Assembly: GCA_001936135.1 (NCBI GenBank)
Contig: CP012817.1
Location: forward strand, 1,364,001-1,428,000
Length of the DNA stretch: 64,000 nt
Direction of reading: 5' to 3'
Source: Saccharomycopsis fibuligera x Saccharomycopsis cf. fibuligera
Taxonomy: Eukaryota > Ascomycota > Saccharomycetes > Ascoideales > Saccharomycopsidaceae
A program made the position numbers and the translations under genes. Within the stretch, counting starts at the first letter, position 1. Every line of letters starts with the position of its first letter. Shown piece by piece: positions 25,196 to 38,394 of the stretch. The notes under the pieces were generated by a model. It ran no database searches and had not been told where the DNA came from. It was given only the letters and a program-made list of their open reading frames with translations.

Positions 25196-26972
25196 ATGTC
25201 TTTGGATGAAGTGCATCACGAATCAGTAAGTTTATGATCCACAATTATAAGAGTAACTCTACCAACACCTGAGAAGAAAATTGGAAGTTAAATACTTGGA
25301 ATTTACCCCAACATTCAATCAAATGTTTGAATCAGAGTACAATATACTAACTCAGGTTCTTTCATTTACCTAGATTAGTGATAAGATCCAATATGGAACC
25401 CTCAGAAACCAAAAAAGCCAACAACTAAATGAGCTTGAGAGTTTGCAACTTCAACAGTTACAATTACTAGACAGTCAAAAAAAAGCATACATTGAACATG
25501 TTCTTTCTGTGAATAAATCAAGATTAGTTAATGTGCCACAAGTCGCGGTCAGCAATGGACAGGTGAATCGTGAAGCTTTTCTAAATAAGCAATTGGAGCC
25601 TTTGCTTAAGCCCGGTTCTAGAGCTTTTAAAGTGGAAGAGTTGTTGCTGAGGGTGGATGCAGTGACGAGAAATTTTGTCACTTCAGGAAGTGTAGAAAAT
25701 GTATTGGTGCGATTTGAAGCATTACCTAAACAACAGCAACAAAGGTTTTTCTATAATTCTGCGGTTAATAATATTAACAACAATAGCATTGATTTGGTAC
25801 CGATATTCCACTTGATTCCCGTGAAACGGTTTTTTGCAAAAACTGGGACCAATGTCGGTAATGGCGAAGGAAGTGGGTACTTGACATTACAACTAAGAAA
25901 TTTCTTGAAAGGTGGAGAAAATTTGATTTTTGATGCTACTATAGGCACGAGAACCAGAACATCGTATTTGCTTAACTTGAATTTCCCAATAAACAATAAT
26001 CCATACTTAAGATCTGAAAATTTAGTTTTCATGAATTCCAAAAAAAATGAATGGACGTCGCATGATCAGATCCTTAAGGGCTTTTCCAACAAGATAATCA
26101 AATTTGGGATTGGCGATTTTAAAGATCCCAAAAATTTCTACCCTAACGTGGCTCAAGAGCTAAGTATTGAAAACATTTGGAGAGCAGTATCAGTGATTGA
26201 TTCAGCTGCTTCGGATCATGTCTTATTAAACTGTGGCGATGATTTCAAATCCTCGCTTGTGTATAATATTAGATATGACTCGCGAACCAGCAGACTATTA
26301 CCCAAGTTAGGCAAATATTTCAAATTCCAGCTAGAATATGCGCCAGGATTGATAAATTTTCAAAAATCAAATTTTGTCAAATATACCATAGAGTCCCTCG
26401 TTGCTGCTCCGTTGTCCAACAAAACATTCATTAACTTTTCCTTCAGGACCGGCATGTTGCACAATTTGAATAAAGTTAAAGGATACAGTCATCTAATGGA
26501 TAAATTTTACTTGGGTGGTCCTACTGATATTCGTGGCTTCACCTATAATGGACTTGGTCCAAGAGCTCCTACATCATACTTGAATAGCAATTACTTAACC
26601 AGTGGTGGGGACAGGCTAGGTGGGAATTTATTTTATTCTGCTGGGTTGAGTTTGTTCACCACCATTCCTAAGCTTGCGCCAACCGAAGATTATAATTGGA
26701 AGCTTCATTTTTTCGCCAATGCGGGCAAACTTATTAATTTTGATTATCATAACAAAATTCAGCTTGGGAAAGGGCAAGGGTATGGCATAAATAACAGTAT
26801 TAATGGCTTGATGTTGCAATTGAAGCAGCCTTCAGTTTCTATTGGGGCCGGGGTTTTGTATAATCACCCCGCTGCCAGATTCGAGCTTAATTTTACGGTG
26901 CCGGTGCTTGCTCACGACTCAGACTCTTTGAGAAAAGGGATTCAGTACGGTATCGGGCTTTCATTTTTGTAA
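25196..26972 (+). CDS. SAM50: Mitochondrial outer-membrane assembly protein Sam50 (Omp85 family); two exons
   Basis: Core barrel of the SAM complex that inserts beta-barrel proteins into the mitochondrial outer membrane. Exon 1 is 25196-25225 (10 codons, MSLDEVHHES), exon 2 25374-26972; total 542 residues (484 in S. cerevisiae). The second exon frame has no ATG before the conserved domain, and donor GTAAGT, branch TACTAAC and acceptor TAG are all present with matching phase. Residues about 50-120 form a single POTRA-like domain, then FFAKTGTN and a beta-barrel with the Omp85 signature GGPTDIRGF (391-399) and ARFELNFTVP, ending in FL like the yeast protein. Reading from a TTG at 25443 alone would lose the N-terminus. 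Confidence 0.93.
25226..25373 (+). other. SAM50 intron (148 nt)
   Basis: GTAAGT at 25226-25231, TACTAAC branch at 25345-25351 and TAG at 25371-25373. Length, motifs and phase 0 all agree. Confidence 0.92.
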
Positions 26973-27779
26973 TGAAGCATTGATAGTGGACCCAATATGC
27001 TGATACTGAATTTATACATTCGTCTTTACACCTTGTGTTTAGAGCTTCTTATACATTGTAATATTTCAATTTGCATATACAAAACACAAAATAAAAATCA
27101 TCCAAAAATAGAACAATTTACCAGTAGTTACATAAAATTTCTTATCTATTGTGTCGGCATCACAATATAGATTAACACAATCTCTTCAAGTTTATAATGT
27201 TCTATTCAAAAATTTCAATATTATACCTGCCCTTTGCAAGAAAATAGATAATTGTTTATAAAGACAGCATAATCTTATACCAATAATAGAAAGCCGAGTA
27301 GCTATGTTCAACGAGAAACATTGTTTTCTTCAATAATCATAAGATTTTTGATAAATCATCAGCTTAAATGTCTACAAAATCATCTAACACCAAAACTATT
27401 GGCTAATAGGCTACATAAACCACCGGGTAACCCATAGAAAATCTCAATTGATGCGCGCATTCCTTAGCAGATAACTCAAGTTACCAGAAAAACCAAAGAT
27501 CTGGAAGGGCGTTTACTGTGCTGGGATTATAAAATTAGCAATTTTACAGCTGTACAGGGAATATTATCCAGACCCACAGCTGCGCTTAGCTACAGTGGTC
27601 AACAGTTAGATTAAAATAAATTCAGAGGGGCTATAAGATTGTACATCATTGCATCTCTTGGCTTTTAGAGGTACAATTTTTGAATATTTTGATATTTGAT
27701 ATATGACTTGTTTGATTTTTTGAGGTTCTGTTTCCTTTTCACTGAATAATCATTACTACAATCATTGAAAGAACTAACC
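26973..27779. other. Intergenic: promoter of FAA2
   Basis: 0.8 kb, AT-rich with a GC-richer patch at 27415-27600 (CCGGGTAAC, CAGCTG twice). I looked for CCTCGG and CGG-N15-18-CCG fatty-acid response motifs and did not find a clear one. Confidence 0.4.
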
Positions 27780-29954
27780 ATGGGAAAACACGATAATCAA
27801 TATCCGATTATTCAACCAACCATTTTAAAAGATACAGATAGTCTAGATGAAGCGCTAAGAAAATTCCCATACAACAGCACCGATCTATCAACAGCGGTTC
27901 CGTTAGCGGGATCTCAGGAACCAGGATACTCTCCAGTCCATAGAAACAAAGTGTCTCAAGGTGGGCTTTTCTCAACTTTGCACAAAGACACACAAACTAT
28001 TTATGAGGTTTTCCAAAGTGTGTTGAAACACCATGGGAATAATGGATTCTTAGGCAGAAGAGTTAAATTGGAAGATGGCACTTTTGGTGAGTATGAGTTC
28101 GAAACGTACAAAGAAGCAGCATTGAAAAGAGATCAAGCTGGGTCTGGTGTGCTTAATGTTTTGAGCAAATATCCAGAGGTTGATTTGGACAATTTCATCT
28201 TGTCTTTGTATTCTGGGAATACTTATGAGTGGATCATTACCGATTTGGCTTGCCATGCTTATTCTATTCCAAATACCACGTTGTATGATTCATTGGGCCC
28301 TGAGTCTTCAAATTTTATCTTGTCTTTGACGGAGTCGCCAATTATTGTCTTGTCTAAGAGTAAAATTTCCAAGATTTTTGAACTTGTTGGTGCGCCAGGA
28401 AGTAAATTGTCTACTGTAAAGGTGTTAGTGTCTATGGACGAGTTTGACTCTTCTTCTGATGATAGTAAACTTTTGGCCACTGCGCAACAAAAGAATATTG
28501 AATTGATCAGTTTCAATCAGCTTTTGGAGCTTGGTAAATCCAATCCACGCCAGCATGTACCACCTAAAAGATCAGACTTGGTTACCATTTCGTTCACTTC
28601 AGGTACGTCAGGAACACCAAAGGGGGTAGAACTAACTCACGAGAGTTTTATCAGTGGTGTAACTTTTTGCTTTTGTCAAGTGGAAATTCCTCCTGAACCG
28701 GTATCATTTTGCTTTTTACCATTAGCACACGTCTTGGAAAGATTTAAAGTTGCATTTGAAATTACTGCAGGGGCTAAAATTGCCTTAGCGCATGATCCAG
28801 CTAATGTTAAGACGTTCTTGGACGACATTAAGGTCCTTAACCTTTCCACTCATTTATGTGGGGTGCCACGAGTCTACACTAAAATTGAGCAAGGGTTGAA
28901 AGCGAAGTTTCAAGCATTGCCAGGCCTCAAGGGCGCTTTGATTAGAAGCGTAATTTCTTTTAAGCAATATTGGGATTTCACTTTAGGCTTCAACGGCAAG
29001 GGGATAGTAAATGCAATGTTGAAGAAGTTATTTTTGTCTAAGATTAGAGAACAAATTGGGTTTAGTGATTTGGATTTCTTGATTAGTGGAGGAGCTCCAA
29101 TCAATGCGGAATCAGTAAAATTTTTGAGAACTGCCTTCGGATGTTCGTTTTATGTTGGATACGGGCTCAGTGAAAGTTTCGCGGCTGTTTGTCTTAGTAA
29201 TAAGTACGAAACCAACTTGCAAAGTGTTGGACCAGTCGGGGTGACTGCGGAGTTGAGGTTGCGTGATTTGCCAGAATTGGACTACTCATGGAGTAAGAAT
29301 AGATCAGGGGAAATTTTGCTTAGAGGGCCGCAAATCTTTAGACGTTATTTTAAAGACGAAGAGAAAACCAGAGAGGCGTTTGACAGCGATGGGTGGTTTC
29401 GCACCGGCGATGTTGGTAAATTGGATAAAGATGGCAAATTAATGGTGGTTGATAGAGTTAAGAATTTCTTCAAACTTGCACAGGGAGAGTATATCGCCGT
29501 GGAAAAAATCGAAAATGTATACTTATCAGGAAACAGTTTCATGGAACAGATTTTCATTTACGGAAACTCTCTTGAGGACCATCTAGTATCGATTGTTGCA
29601 GTGACTGCTGGAGGGGTCTTGACTTACATTGAAAAGGCCAGACAACAAGCAGACCAAAGCAAAGTGGATGAAGTCACCAAGGAGGTGTTTGAACTTGAAT
29701 CAGTGGACCAAGTCAGAGACAGACTTCAATCCAAGGATTTGAAGCTTCGAAAGTATTTGCTCAAGCAAGCTAATGCTAACATTAAGGATGCTGGGCTCTT
29801 TGGGTTTGAAAAAATCAAGAATGCGTACTTTTTGGAAGACCCGCTCACTATTGAAAATGACTGTGTTACGCCAACCATGAAATTGAAGCGTCCAATTGCC
29901 ACGAAGGTGCACAAGCAATCAATCGATGCGCTTTACGCGGAGGGATGGATTTGA
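27780..29954 (+). CDS. FAA2: Long-/medium-chain fatty acyl-CoA synthetase, Faa2 type
   Basis: Activates fatty acids to acyl-CoA with ATP, in the Faa2 branch that feeds peroxisomal beta-oxidation. 724 residues (744 in S. cerevisiae Faa2). The start is the ATG at 27780 in context ACCATGGG; the frame runs five codons further to a TTG. AMP-binding motif FTSGTSGTPKG ends at 282; further blocks are FLPLAHVLERF, ISGGAPI, VGYGLSES, DGWFRTGDVG, DRVKNFFKLAQGEYI and a C-terminal PTMKLKR. The protein ends AEGWI, so it lacks the peroxisomal PTS1 tripeptide that S. cerevisiae Faa2 carries (EKL). CTG-clade yeasts carry several Faa2-like paralogues, so this may be one of them and not the direct orthologue. 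Confidence 0.9.
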   Translation: MGKHDNQYPIIQPTILKDTDSLDEALRKFPYNSTDLSTAVPLAGSQEPGYSPVHRNKVSQGGLFSTLHKDTQTIYEVFQSVLKHHGNNGFLGRRVKLEDGTFGEYEFETYKEAALKRDQAGSGVLNVLSKYPEVDLDNFILSLYSGNTYEWIITDLACHAYSIPNTTLYDSLGPESSNFILSLTESPIIVLSKSKISKIFELVGAPGSKLSTVKVLVSMDEFDSSSDDSKLLATAQQKNIELISFNQLLELGKSNPRQHVPPKRSDLVTISFTSGTSGTPKGVELTHESFISGVTFCFCQVEIPPEPVSFCFLPLAHVLERFKVAFEITAGAKIALAHDPANVKTFLDDIKVLNLSTHLCGVPRVYTKIEQGLKAKFQALPGLKGALIRSVISFKQYWDFTLGFNGKGIVNAMLKKLFLSKIREQIGFSDLDFLISGGAPINAESVKFLRTAFGCSFYVGYGLSESFAAVCLSNKYETNLQSVGPVGVTAELRLRDLPELDYSWSKNRSGEILLRGPQIFRRYFKDEEKTREAFDSDGWFRTGDVGKLDKDGKLMVVDRVKNFFKLAQGEYIAVEKIENVYLSGNSFMEQIFIYGNSLEDHLVSIVAVTAGGVLTYIEKARQQADQSKVDEVTKEVFELESVDQVRDRLQSKDLKLRKYLLKQANANIKDAGLFGFEKIKNAYFLEDPLTIENDCVTPTMKLKRPIATKVHKQSIDALYAEGWI

Positions 29955-31010
29955 CTGGACAACTAGCATGAATAATTGCATCCAGTGGTATCAAGGTCGG
30001 TGTTAGATTGAAATGTGGTAAACGTTCATAGAAATAGAATGCTGCATGTTGAGCCAAGCCTTGCAACAGTCTACTGCTTGACTGTAGCATATACTTTAGT
30101 TTATTATGGGGATCCAGAAACGCGGGTCGTGGGTGCCGGGGGGAGGCGCAGTCAAAATGGGCGAGCTTCCGGGGGTAAAAATGTAGGGCAAACTAGGCGA
30201 ATCCGCTAAAGAGAACCGGAAATATCTCATTACCCGGAGCATATTATATACATAGATATGCATAGAAGCACATTAAAATGCAGTCATGAACATTATGCCA
30301 CCGAAAGATACATTGTATCACGTCATACAACGTCAAATCGCAGTAACACCGCCACTGTTGCTCAGCTTGAATGAGAAAATAATTGAGAATTTAAGAGAGA
30401 AAAGTACCAAGTGGAGTCAGTAGAGTAAGAGTAGACTACAGCATGATTCATTCTTGAGGACAAATCCAGAGTAAAAATAGACCAAAGTTAAAAAGCAGAG
30501 AAAAAAAATAAGGTAAAAGTAAAATTAAAAGTAAAAAAAAAAATAAAAATAAAAAAAACGACGCAGTAGCTCAACAGTGTCTATTGTACTGTATTTATTG
30601 TATTCTTGTACTGTATCGCATTTACTGCATTGTGTGTCTGCCACTCTTACAAGTTATTTTTATTATTATACTAGTGTTACACAACTATACCTGGTCACCA
30701 AAAACAAAACAAACTCATCTTTTCTTTTGCTCTTGCCAGCTCATCGTCCAAACATCCATTACTTACACACATACACACTACAGCAGTACACTACGCGAGC
30801 GTGTCGTTACCTCTGTCCCTGTCTCTGCCTCTGTCCCTGTCCCTTTCCCTTTGCCTTTCATTTTTCTTTTTCATCTTGTTTTTTTCCTTAGACAAAAATC
30901 CACGCTTTCCGGTGCTCACCCCCAAGTCACTGAAGAGAGCCAGCTGCCATTATCACCAAAGCCCAGAGCCCAATATCATATAGTATTGTACCCATCAGCT
31001 ATCACCAGTA
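29955..31010. other. Intergenic: promoter and leader of CRZ1
   Basis: About 1.06 kb with a GC-rich patch (30110-30230) holding a CDRE-like motif, A-rich DNA at 30495-30560, and a CTGTCCCTGTCT-type pyrimidine repeat at about 30811-30860. No gene. Confidence 0.5.
30143..30150 (+). promoter_or_regulatory. CDRE-like motif GAGGCGCA
   Basis: Matches GNGGC(G/T)CA, the calcineurin-dependent response element described for Candida albicans Crz1 targets. It lies 861 bp before CRZ1 and 189 bp after FAA2, suggesting autoregulation. One copy only, so chance is possible. Confidence 0.4.
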
Positions 31011-32041
31011 ATGGAGTACCCCTATGGCAACGACCCCAACTCTGCAAACCCAGCAAACGTGAAGCTGGAGTTTGACGACATTTTCAACTTGTCCAGCTTT
31101 CCGTCACTCAACAGCAACACCGGTGCTAATACCACTGGCGGGAATGACAACGCAAATGGCCAATTTTACAATCAACAAATACCACAACACATGTCACAAC
31201 AACAAAGTAACAATATTGTCCAGAATCAGCAGCTGTTGCAAGATAACCAGAATTTCCAAAGCCCTTTGATTTTTCAACAGCAGCAGCAGCAGGCACTACA
31301 CCAACAACAGCAGATACAACATCAACAACTACAGCTACAACAACAGCAGCCACAGCATAACAGTCAGCTAAATGGGTTTAATAACCAGCAAAGAGGATTC
31401 AATAGTCGTCCAGCATCTTCTCGTCTTAACGGCGCAGAACTCTATGACCAATCTTTCAGTTTGATGAATCAACTTGTCGGCAACGCATCCGTTAGCAATA
31501 ACAATAACAATAACAACAACCAAAGTAATAACTCTTTTGGCCCCCCTCAACATTCAATCTACAATAACAGTAATAGCCACAGTGGTGTAGTTGATAATCT
31601 TTCAAATGTCGATTTTATTAATCCGTTCCAAGATGCCCCGCAGCACTTGAATGTTGAAAATGTATCTATTCATAATGACAACTTCACCGGGTTCAATATC
31701 AATGCGGATAACAGTCTAAGTAACAGTAACAATACCAATAACTTACAGAATAACCACTCTTCGCTTAATAATATGAATACAACAAGTAACAGTAATAATG
31801 GCAATAATTTATTGTCGATACCGTTGGGGAACGATGCATTGCAACGCCATGGATCTTCTTCCAATTTGTCCGATTTGTCCTCTAACGCTAATTCACCATA
31901 CTTGAGTGCTGCTGGATCGCCTTTCTCTCCAAGCAATGATATCAATGATATTGCTTCAGTGAATAATGATAATCTGGGGTCGATGTTCGATAGCTTTCCA
32001 AATGTGTATTTAGATAGTTTTAACGATTTGAGTCTTCCTCA

Positions 32042-32128
<87 letters not shown>

Positions 32129-33638
32129 TATTAAATCTGAGAACGACGATTCATACAGATTGACATTTGAAAACTTGCAAAATCTTCACAATAGTATACA
32201 TAACAGCAATAATAATAGTAATTCACAAACCGTGGTGCCTACCACTGGCACCAGTGCTCAAAGTAAAGTCAGTGACGATCAAAACGCCAAAAAAGATAAC
32301 AACAACAGCAGCAGCAGACCACCAGTAATTAAGTACGAAGACGTGGAACAACAAGCAGCAAAGACCCCATCACTTTTTGGCAGTTCCAATAAATCATCAC
32401 CTTTGAATTCTCCTAGACGATCAAGAGCCAACTCTGTGGAAAATCGTTCAAGATATGGTGATTCGTTGTTGCCGAGTGTTAATATCACAAATGTTGGCGA
32501 TCGGCCACATAGCAACAGCGATGAAAATATTCACAACGCTAGCAATAACAACAACAACAACAATGCCAGTCCGAATTTGACGTCTCCTATATCTTCAACT
32601 AATGACGAAGATTTTCTACATCCAAACACTTCGTTCGAAAGTGGAACTAGTAATGGCGCTTCTGGCGGCAGCATCAATGGCATTAATGGTCCAGGGAGAA
32701 GTAGACGCAAATCAATTAGCTCCAAGAGTCCCGGTGGTTCAACGGCTTCTAGATCAAGATCTCGCAGTAGGTCAAGAACTCGCGAAAATAGTGTCAATTT
32801 ATCTGAAAATCGGGAGAAAATTCTCGAGTTAGCATCTCCTAATCATTCTAACAAACGACAGCAAAAACATCCATCGATTTATGCCTGTGACATGTGTGAT
32901 AAAAAATTTACTAGACCGTACAACTTAAAATCACACAAACGAACACATACCGATGAACGACCATTTATTTGTTCAACTTGTGGTAAAGCCTTTGCTAGAC
33001 AGCATGACAAAAAACGACACGAAGATTTGCATACTGGTGAGAAACGGTTCCAGTGTAAAGGATTACTTAAAGATGGGAATACTGCTTGGGGCTGCGGTAA
33101 AAAATTTGCGAGAATTGATGCGTTGGGGAGACATTTCCGTACGGAGGCCGGGAAAGAATGTATTCGTCCATTAGTGCAAGAAGCAGAATTGGAGAAGAAT
33201 TTCACCGGTTTAGACTTTTTAACAGGGAACGGTAGTGGTAGCGGTGGTGGTGCCAATGGAGAGGCTAATTTGATTGACTTTTATCAACTGATTTTACAAC
33301 AGCAACAACATCAGGTTCAGAAAGAACAACAGAGACAACAGCAGTTGCAGCGAGCTCAACAAGCTCAACAGCAGCAGCTGGGGATACCTCAAGTAGCTAT
33401 ATCTCCTCCGGACATCAGAATTAGTACAGGCAAGATGGACCCATTTATGGATAACAGTTTTTTAAATAATAATGCTTCTGGTAACAACCCTACACAAGGT
33501 GCAAACGCGAGCTCTGGAAGTAACAATAATAATAACAATAATAATAATATGGATATTGCTTATAGTCCGGGGGTTTCTCCTATAGATAGTCCGATTCCTG
33601 ATTTTCAGTTCACTATTGTTCCAGATCAAAGTAGGTAG
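31011..33638 (+). CDS. CRZ1: Calcineurin-regulated zinc-finger transcription factor Crz1
   Basis: Transcription factor dephosphorylated by calcineurin and then imported to the nucleus to drive ion and cell-wall stress genes. 875 residues. Two C2H2 fingers at 626-646 (CDMCDKKF...HKRTH) and 654-674 (CSTCGKAF...HEDLH) are followed by a degenerate third (CKGLLKDG...CGKKF...GRHFRTEAG), the arrangement specific to Crz1. The rest is disordered: Gln/Asn-rich N-terminus, 29 Gln at 344-372, Ser-rich SRRKS and RSRSRSRT stretch before the fingers. Two motifs after the fingers fit the PxIxIT calcineurin-docking pattern: PQVAIS (793-798) and PDIRIS (800-805). Start ATG at 31011 begins MEYPYGND, with no better upstream start. 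Confidence 0.93.
32040..32126 (+). repeat. CAG/CAA tract (29 Gln) in CRZ1
   Basis: A pure glutamine-coding run, first CAG then CAA codons, residues 344-372. Confidence 0.97.
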
Positions 33639-36149
<2,511 letters not shown>

Positions 36150-36418
36150 ATGGGTTGATTTATGTTTATTTGTTTTACAACTTTTTAAGAAAGTGAGCTT
36201 TTTGCAAAAAAGAGCCGTTTATGTTTTGCATTTTCATTGTTGTTATCTCTGTCGTTGTCATTACTTTTGTTGTACTTGTCTATACTGATTGAAATAATCT
36301 TCTATTTTATAATGTTAAAAAAACTGTAAATAGTTTTCACGTTTTGTACATTTAAAAAACAAATTCAAATATATCTACCTTACAATATTTTAAGCATACG
36401 TATGACAAATATGTAGTA

Positions 36419-37690
36419 TTATAATTTTGCATTGGACTGAAATGTCCAATTATCATTAATAAGCTTAATGTTTTTGTAATCACTACCGCCACCTCCGCTG
36501 CTGTTTTGCAACAGTGACTTTCCATTACCAAATTCTTTAATATTCTGAATAAAAATATACAAAACAGGTATTTTTTTCATCTTGGTGACGTTAGAATCTA
36601 ATACTTTTGACAATTTTGCATTCTTCACGCTTTTATTCTCTTTTTTGGTCATAATTCTGCCATAGACAGGTTCATCACTATTAAAGTTACTACCTTCTTT
36701 CTTGGAATTGTTATTTTTTGTCTTCTTTAAAGTTAGGTTGTCTTCCATTTGGATGGTTTCTAGTTTGTTAAATTGTACATAATTTCTGTAGTTGAATTTT
36801 TGTTTTTTATGATCTTCAAAATGCGCGCTTTCATCATCATTATGGTTATCATTATTATTATTACTATTATTATTACTACTATTATTATTGTTGTCGTTAT
36901 TATCGTTGGCAACACTCTGGCCCTCTTTGCTTTTTTTCTGCTTTTTATTATTACTAATTAACACGATCTCTTCACCGCTAACAATCTTTTGTTTTACAAT
37001 CTCTGCAATACTGATTAATTTCTGAACATTAGGGCCCTCGGCAACAAGCAAAACGCATTGATTCTCATTGATTACCCTGCATATAGTGTTCAATCTCTTG
37101 TTGATATTGTCCCTATTAGTGATTATTAAAGATTCAACAATAGGCCCCAATCCACCATCCCGTTTCTGACTCGAAAGAGTAAGTTTCGAAGAGCTGGAAC
37201 TTTGATTTTGACTTTGACTTATATCGTTGTCACTTTTGTTTCCAGTTGATAGAAAACTTTTCAAATTTTCAATCACTTGCTTATTCTTAGAGACAAGTTT
37301 TTCTCTTTTAGTTTGGGTTTCTCTAGCCAAAAGCACCTCTTCGTCATCTTTAGTTATCTGATTATACAATATATCAACCGCTTTATTAAATGGTGCAGTT
37401 GTTGCTGCTCCACTTTCTTTGTTGCTGGTTTGTTGATGTGGATCGTTGGACTTTAATTGTTGCTTATTGAGAATAGTTCTATCATTTATGCTGTCATTGT
37501 CGTTTCCGCTGTTGGCCAACATGCTTTCATCATGATCCACTAGCAGTGCTATAGCCAATGATGATGACGATGATGATGATGATGATGATGCTGCTGCTGC
37601 TGCTGTTGTTGTTGTTGTTGATTTTCTCTTTTTGTTGGCCTGTGATTTGTCGGAAGCATGTAGTACGGCTGTTCTTTTTTCACTTCCCAT
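36419..37690 (-). CDS. Uncharacterised Lys/Asn/Ser-rich protein; faint RNase P/MRP Pop3-like core
   Basis: 423 residues from the ATG at 37690 (the frame stays open upstream without similarity). The N-terminus is basic (NKKRKS), then poly-Thr, poly-Ala and poly-Ser runs. A better-ordered part begins near residue 180: GPIVESLIITNRDNINKRL, then QCVLLVAEGPNVQKLISIAEIV, an Asn/Asp-rich insertion, FNKLETIQMEDNL and, near the C-terminus, KKIPVLYIFIQNIKEFG. The order of these segments is reminiscent of the L7Ae-like fold of Pop3, an RNase P and MRP subunit, but the match is weak and could be chance. Divergent from NSE4 and convergent with HEM2. I assign no function. Confidence 0.6.
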   Translation of the reverse strand: MGSEKRTAVLHASDKSQANKKRKSTTTTTAAAAASSSSSSSSSSLAIALLVDHDESMLANSGNDNDSINDRTILNKQQLKSNDPHQQTSNKESGAATTAPFNKAVDILYNQITKDDEEVLLARETQTKREKLVSKNKQVIENLKSFLSTGNKSDNDISQSQNQSSSSSKLTLSSQKRDGGLGPIVESLIITNRDNINKRLNTICRVINENQCVLLVAEGPNVQKLISIAEIVKQKIVSGEEIVLISNNKKQKKSKEGQSVANDNNDNNNNSSNNNSNNNNDNHNDDESAHFEDHKKQKFNYRNYVQFNKLETIQMEDNLTLKKTKNNNSKKEGSNFNSDEPVYGRIMTKKENKSVKNAKLSKVLDSNVTKMKKIPVLYIFIQNIKEFGNGKSLLQNSSGGGGSDYKNIKLINDNWTFQSNAKL

Positions 37691-38394
37691 GGTTGAATAA
37701 TTCCCTATTATTATTAATTGTTTAACTGGTGTACAGAACAGTTGCCTCAAAAGTAATCGGATACATTTCGGATACAGTTATGTAACTGTCCTTTGATGTC
37801 TTATTTTTGAATTTTTTACAGAAAAAAAAATTGCTGCAGGTATCATGCATTGTCGAATTTACTTGTGCATAGCCATACGGAGTCTGGCATATTATATAGA
37901 TGTAATTTCCACCATCGACCATATATGAAATATTCGCACTCAACATACTTGAATAGAATTCTTTCAATAAGCTTTATAATAGTTTTCGGCGGCAATTTTA
38001 TTGTTCTGGATTTTCACTTTGCTATTGAAATCAATGAAAAAGATAATGGATTGTCAGAACTCTCTAGTTTGATAATAATATCAGTGGAAGCCCCCGATCG
38101 CGAAACGCGTGCACGAAACCAAAAAAAATATGAATTGTTATCCTGCAAGTAGAAATAGAAAATAAAACAAGCTTCTTTAATTCTCAACATAAAGACGAAA
38201 CAGTTCAGTAACAATAACAGCAGCAATTGTAACATAAACTAGCTTCAATCACTCAAGCCTAAAATCACTATAAGTTAGCTTTGAAACAGGAGCCCAGTCT
38301 TATTACTTTTTGTGTGTATCTGAGATCCGTTCTGCGGAAGCAAATACATTTTTTTACTGAATATTTGATCCGAAACTTCTTATTTTGCTTAAGT
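37691..38394. other. Divergent promoter: uncharacterised gene / NSE4
   Basis: 0.7 kb. The notable content is the MCB/SCB cluster at 38099-38118. Otherwise AT-rich with no gene. Confidence 0.6.
38099..38118. promoter_or_regulatory. MCB/SCB cluster (G1/S control)
   Basis: Within 20 bp lie CGCGAAA (38099-38105), the MluI box ACGCGT (38105-38110) and CACGAAA (38112-38118). These are the binding cores of MBF and SBF. The cluster is 277 bp before the NSE4 ATG and fits S-phase expression of an Smc5/6 subunit. Confidence 0.75.
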
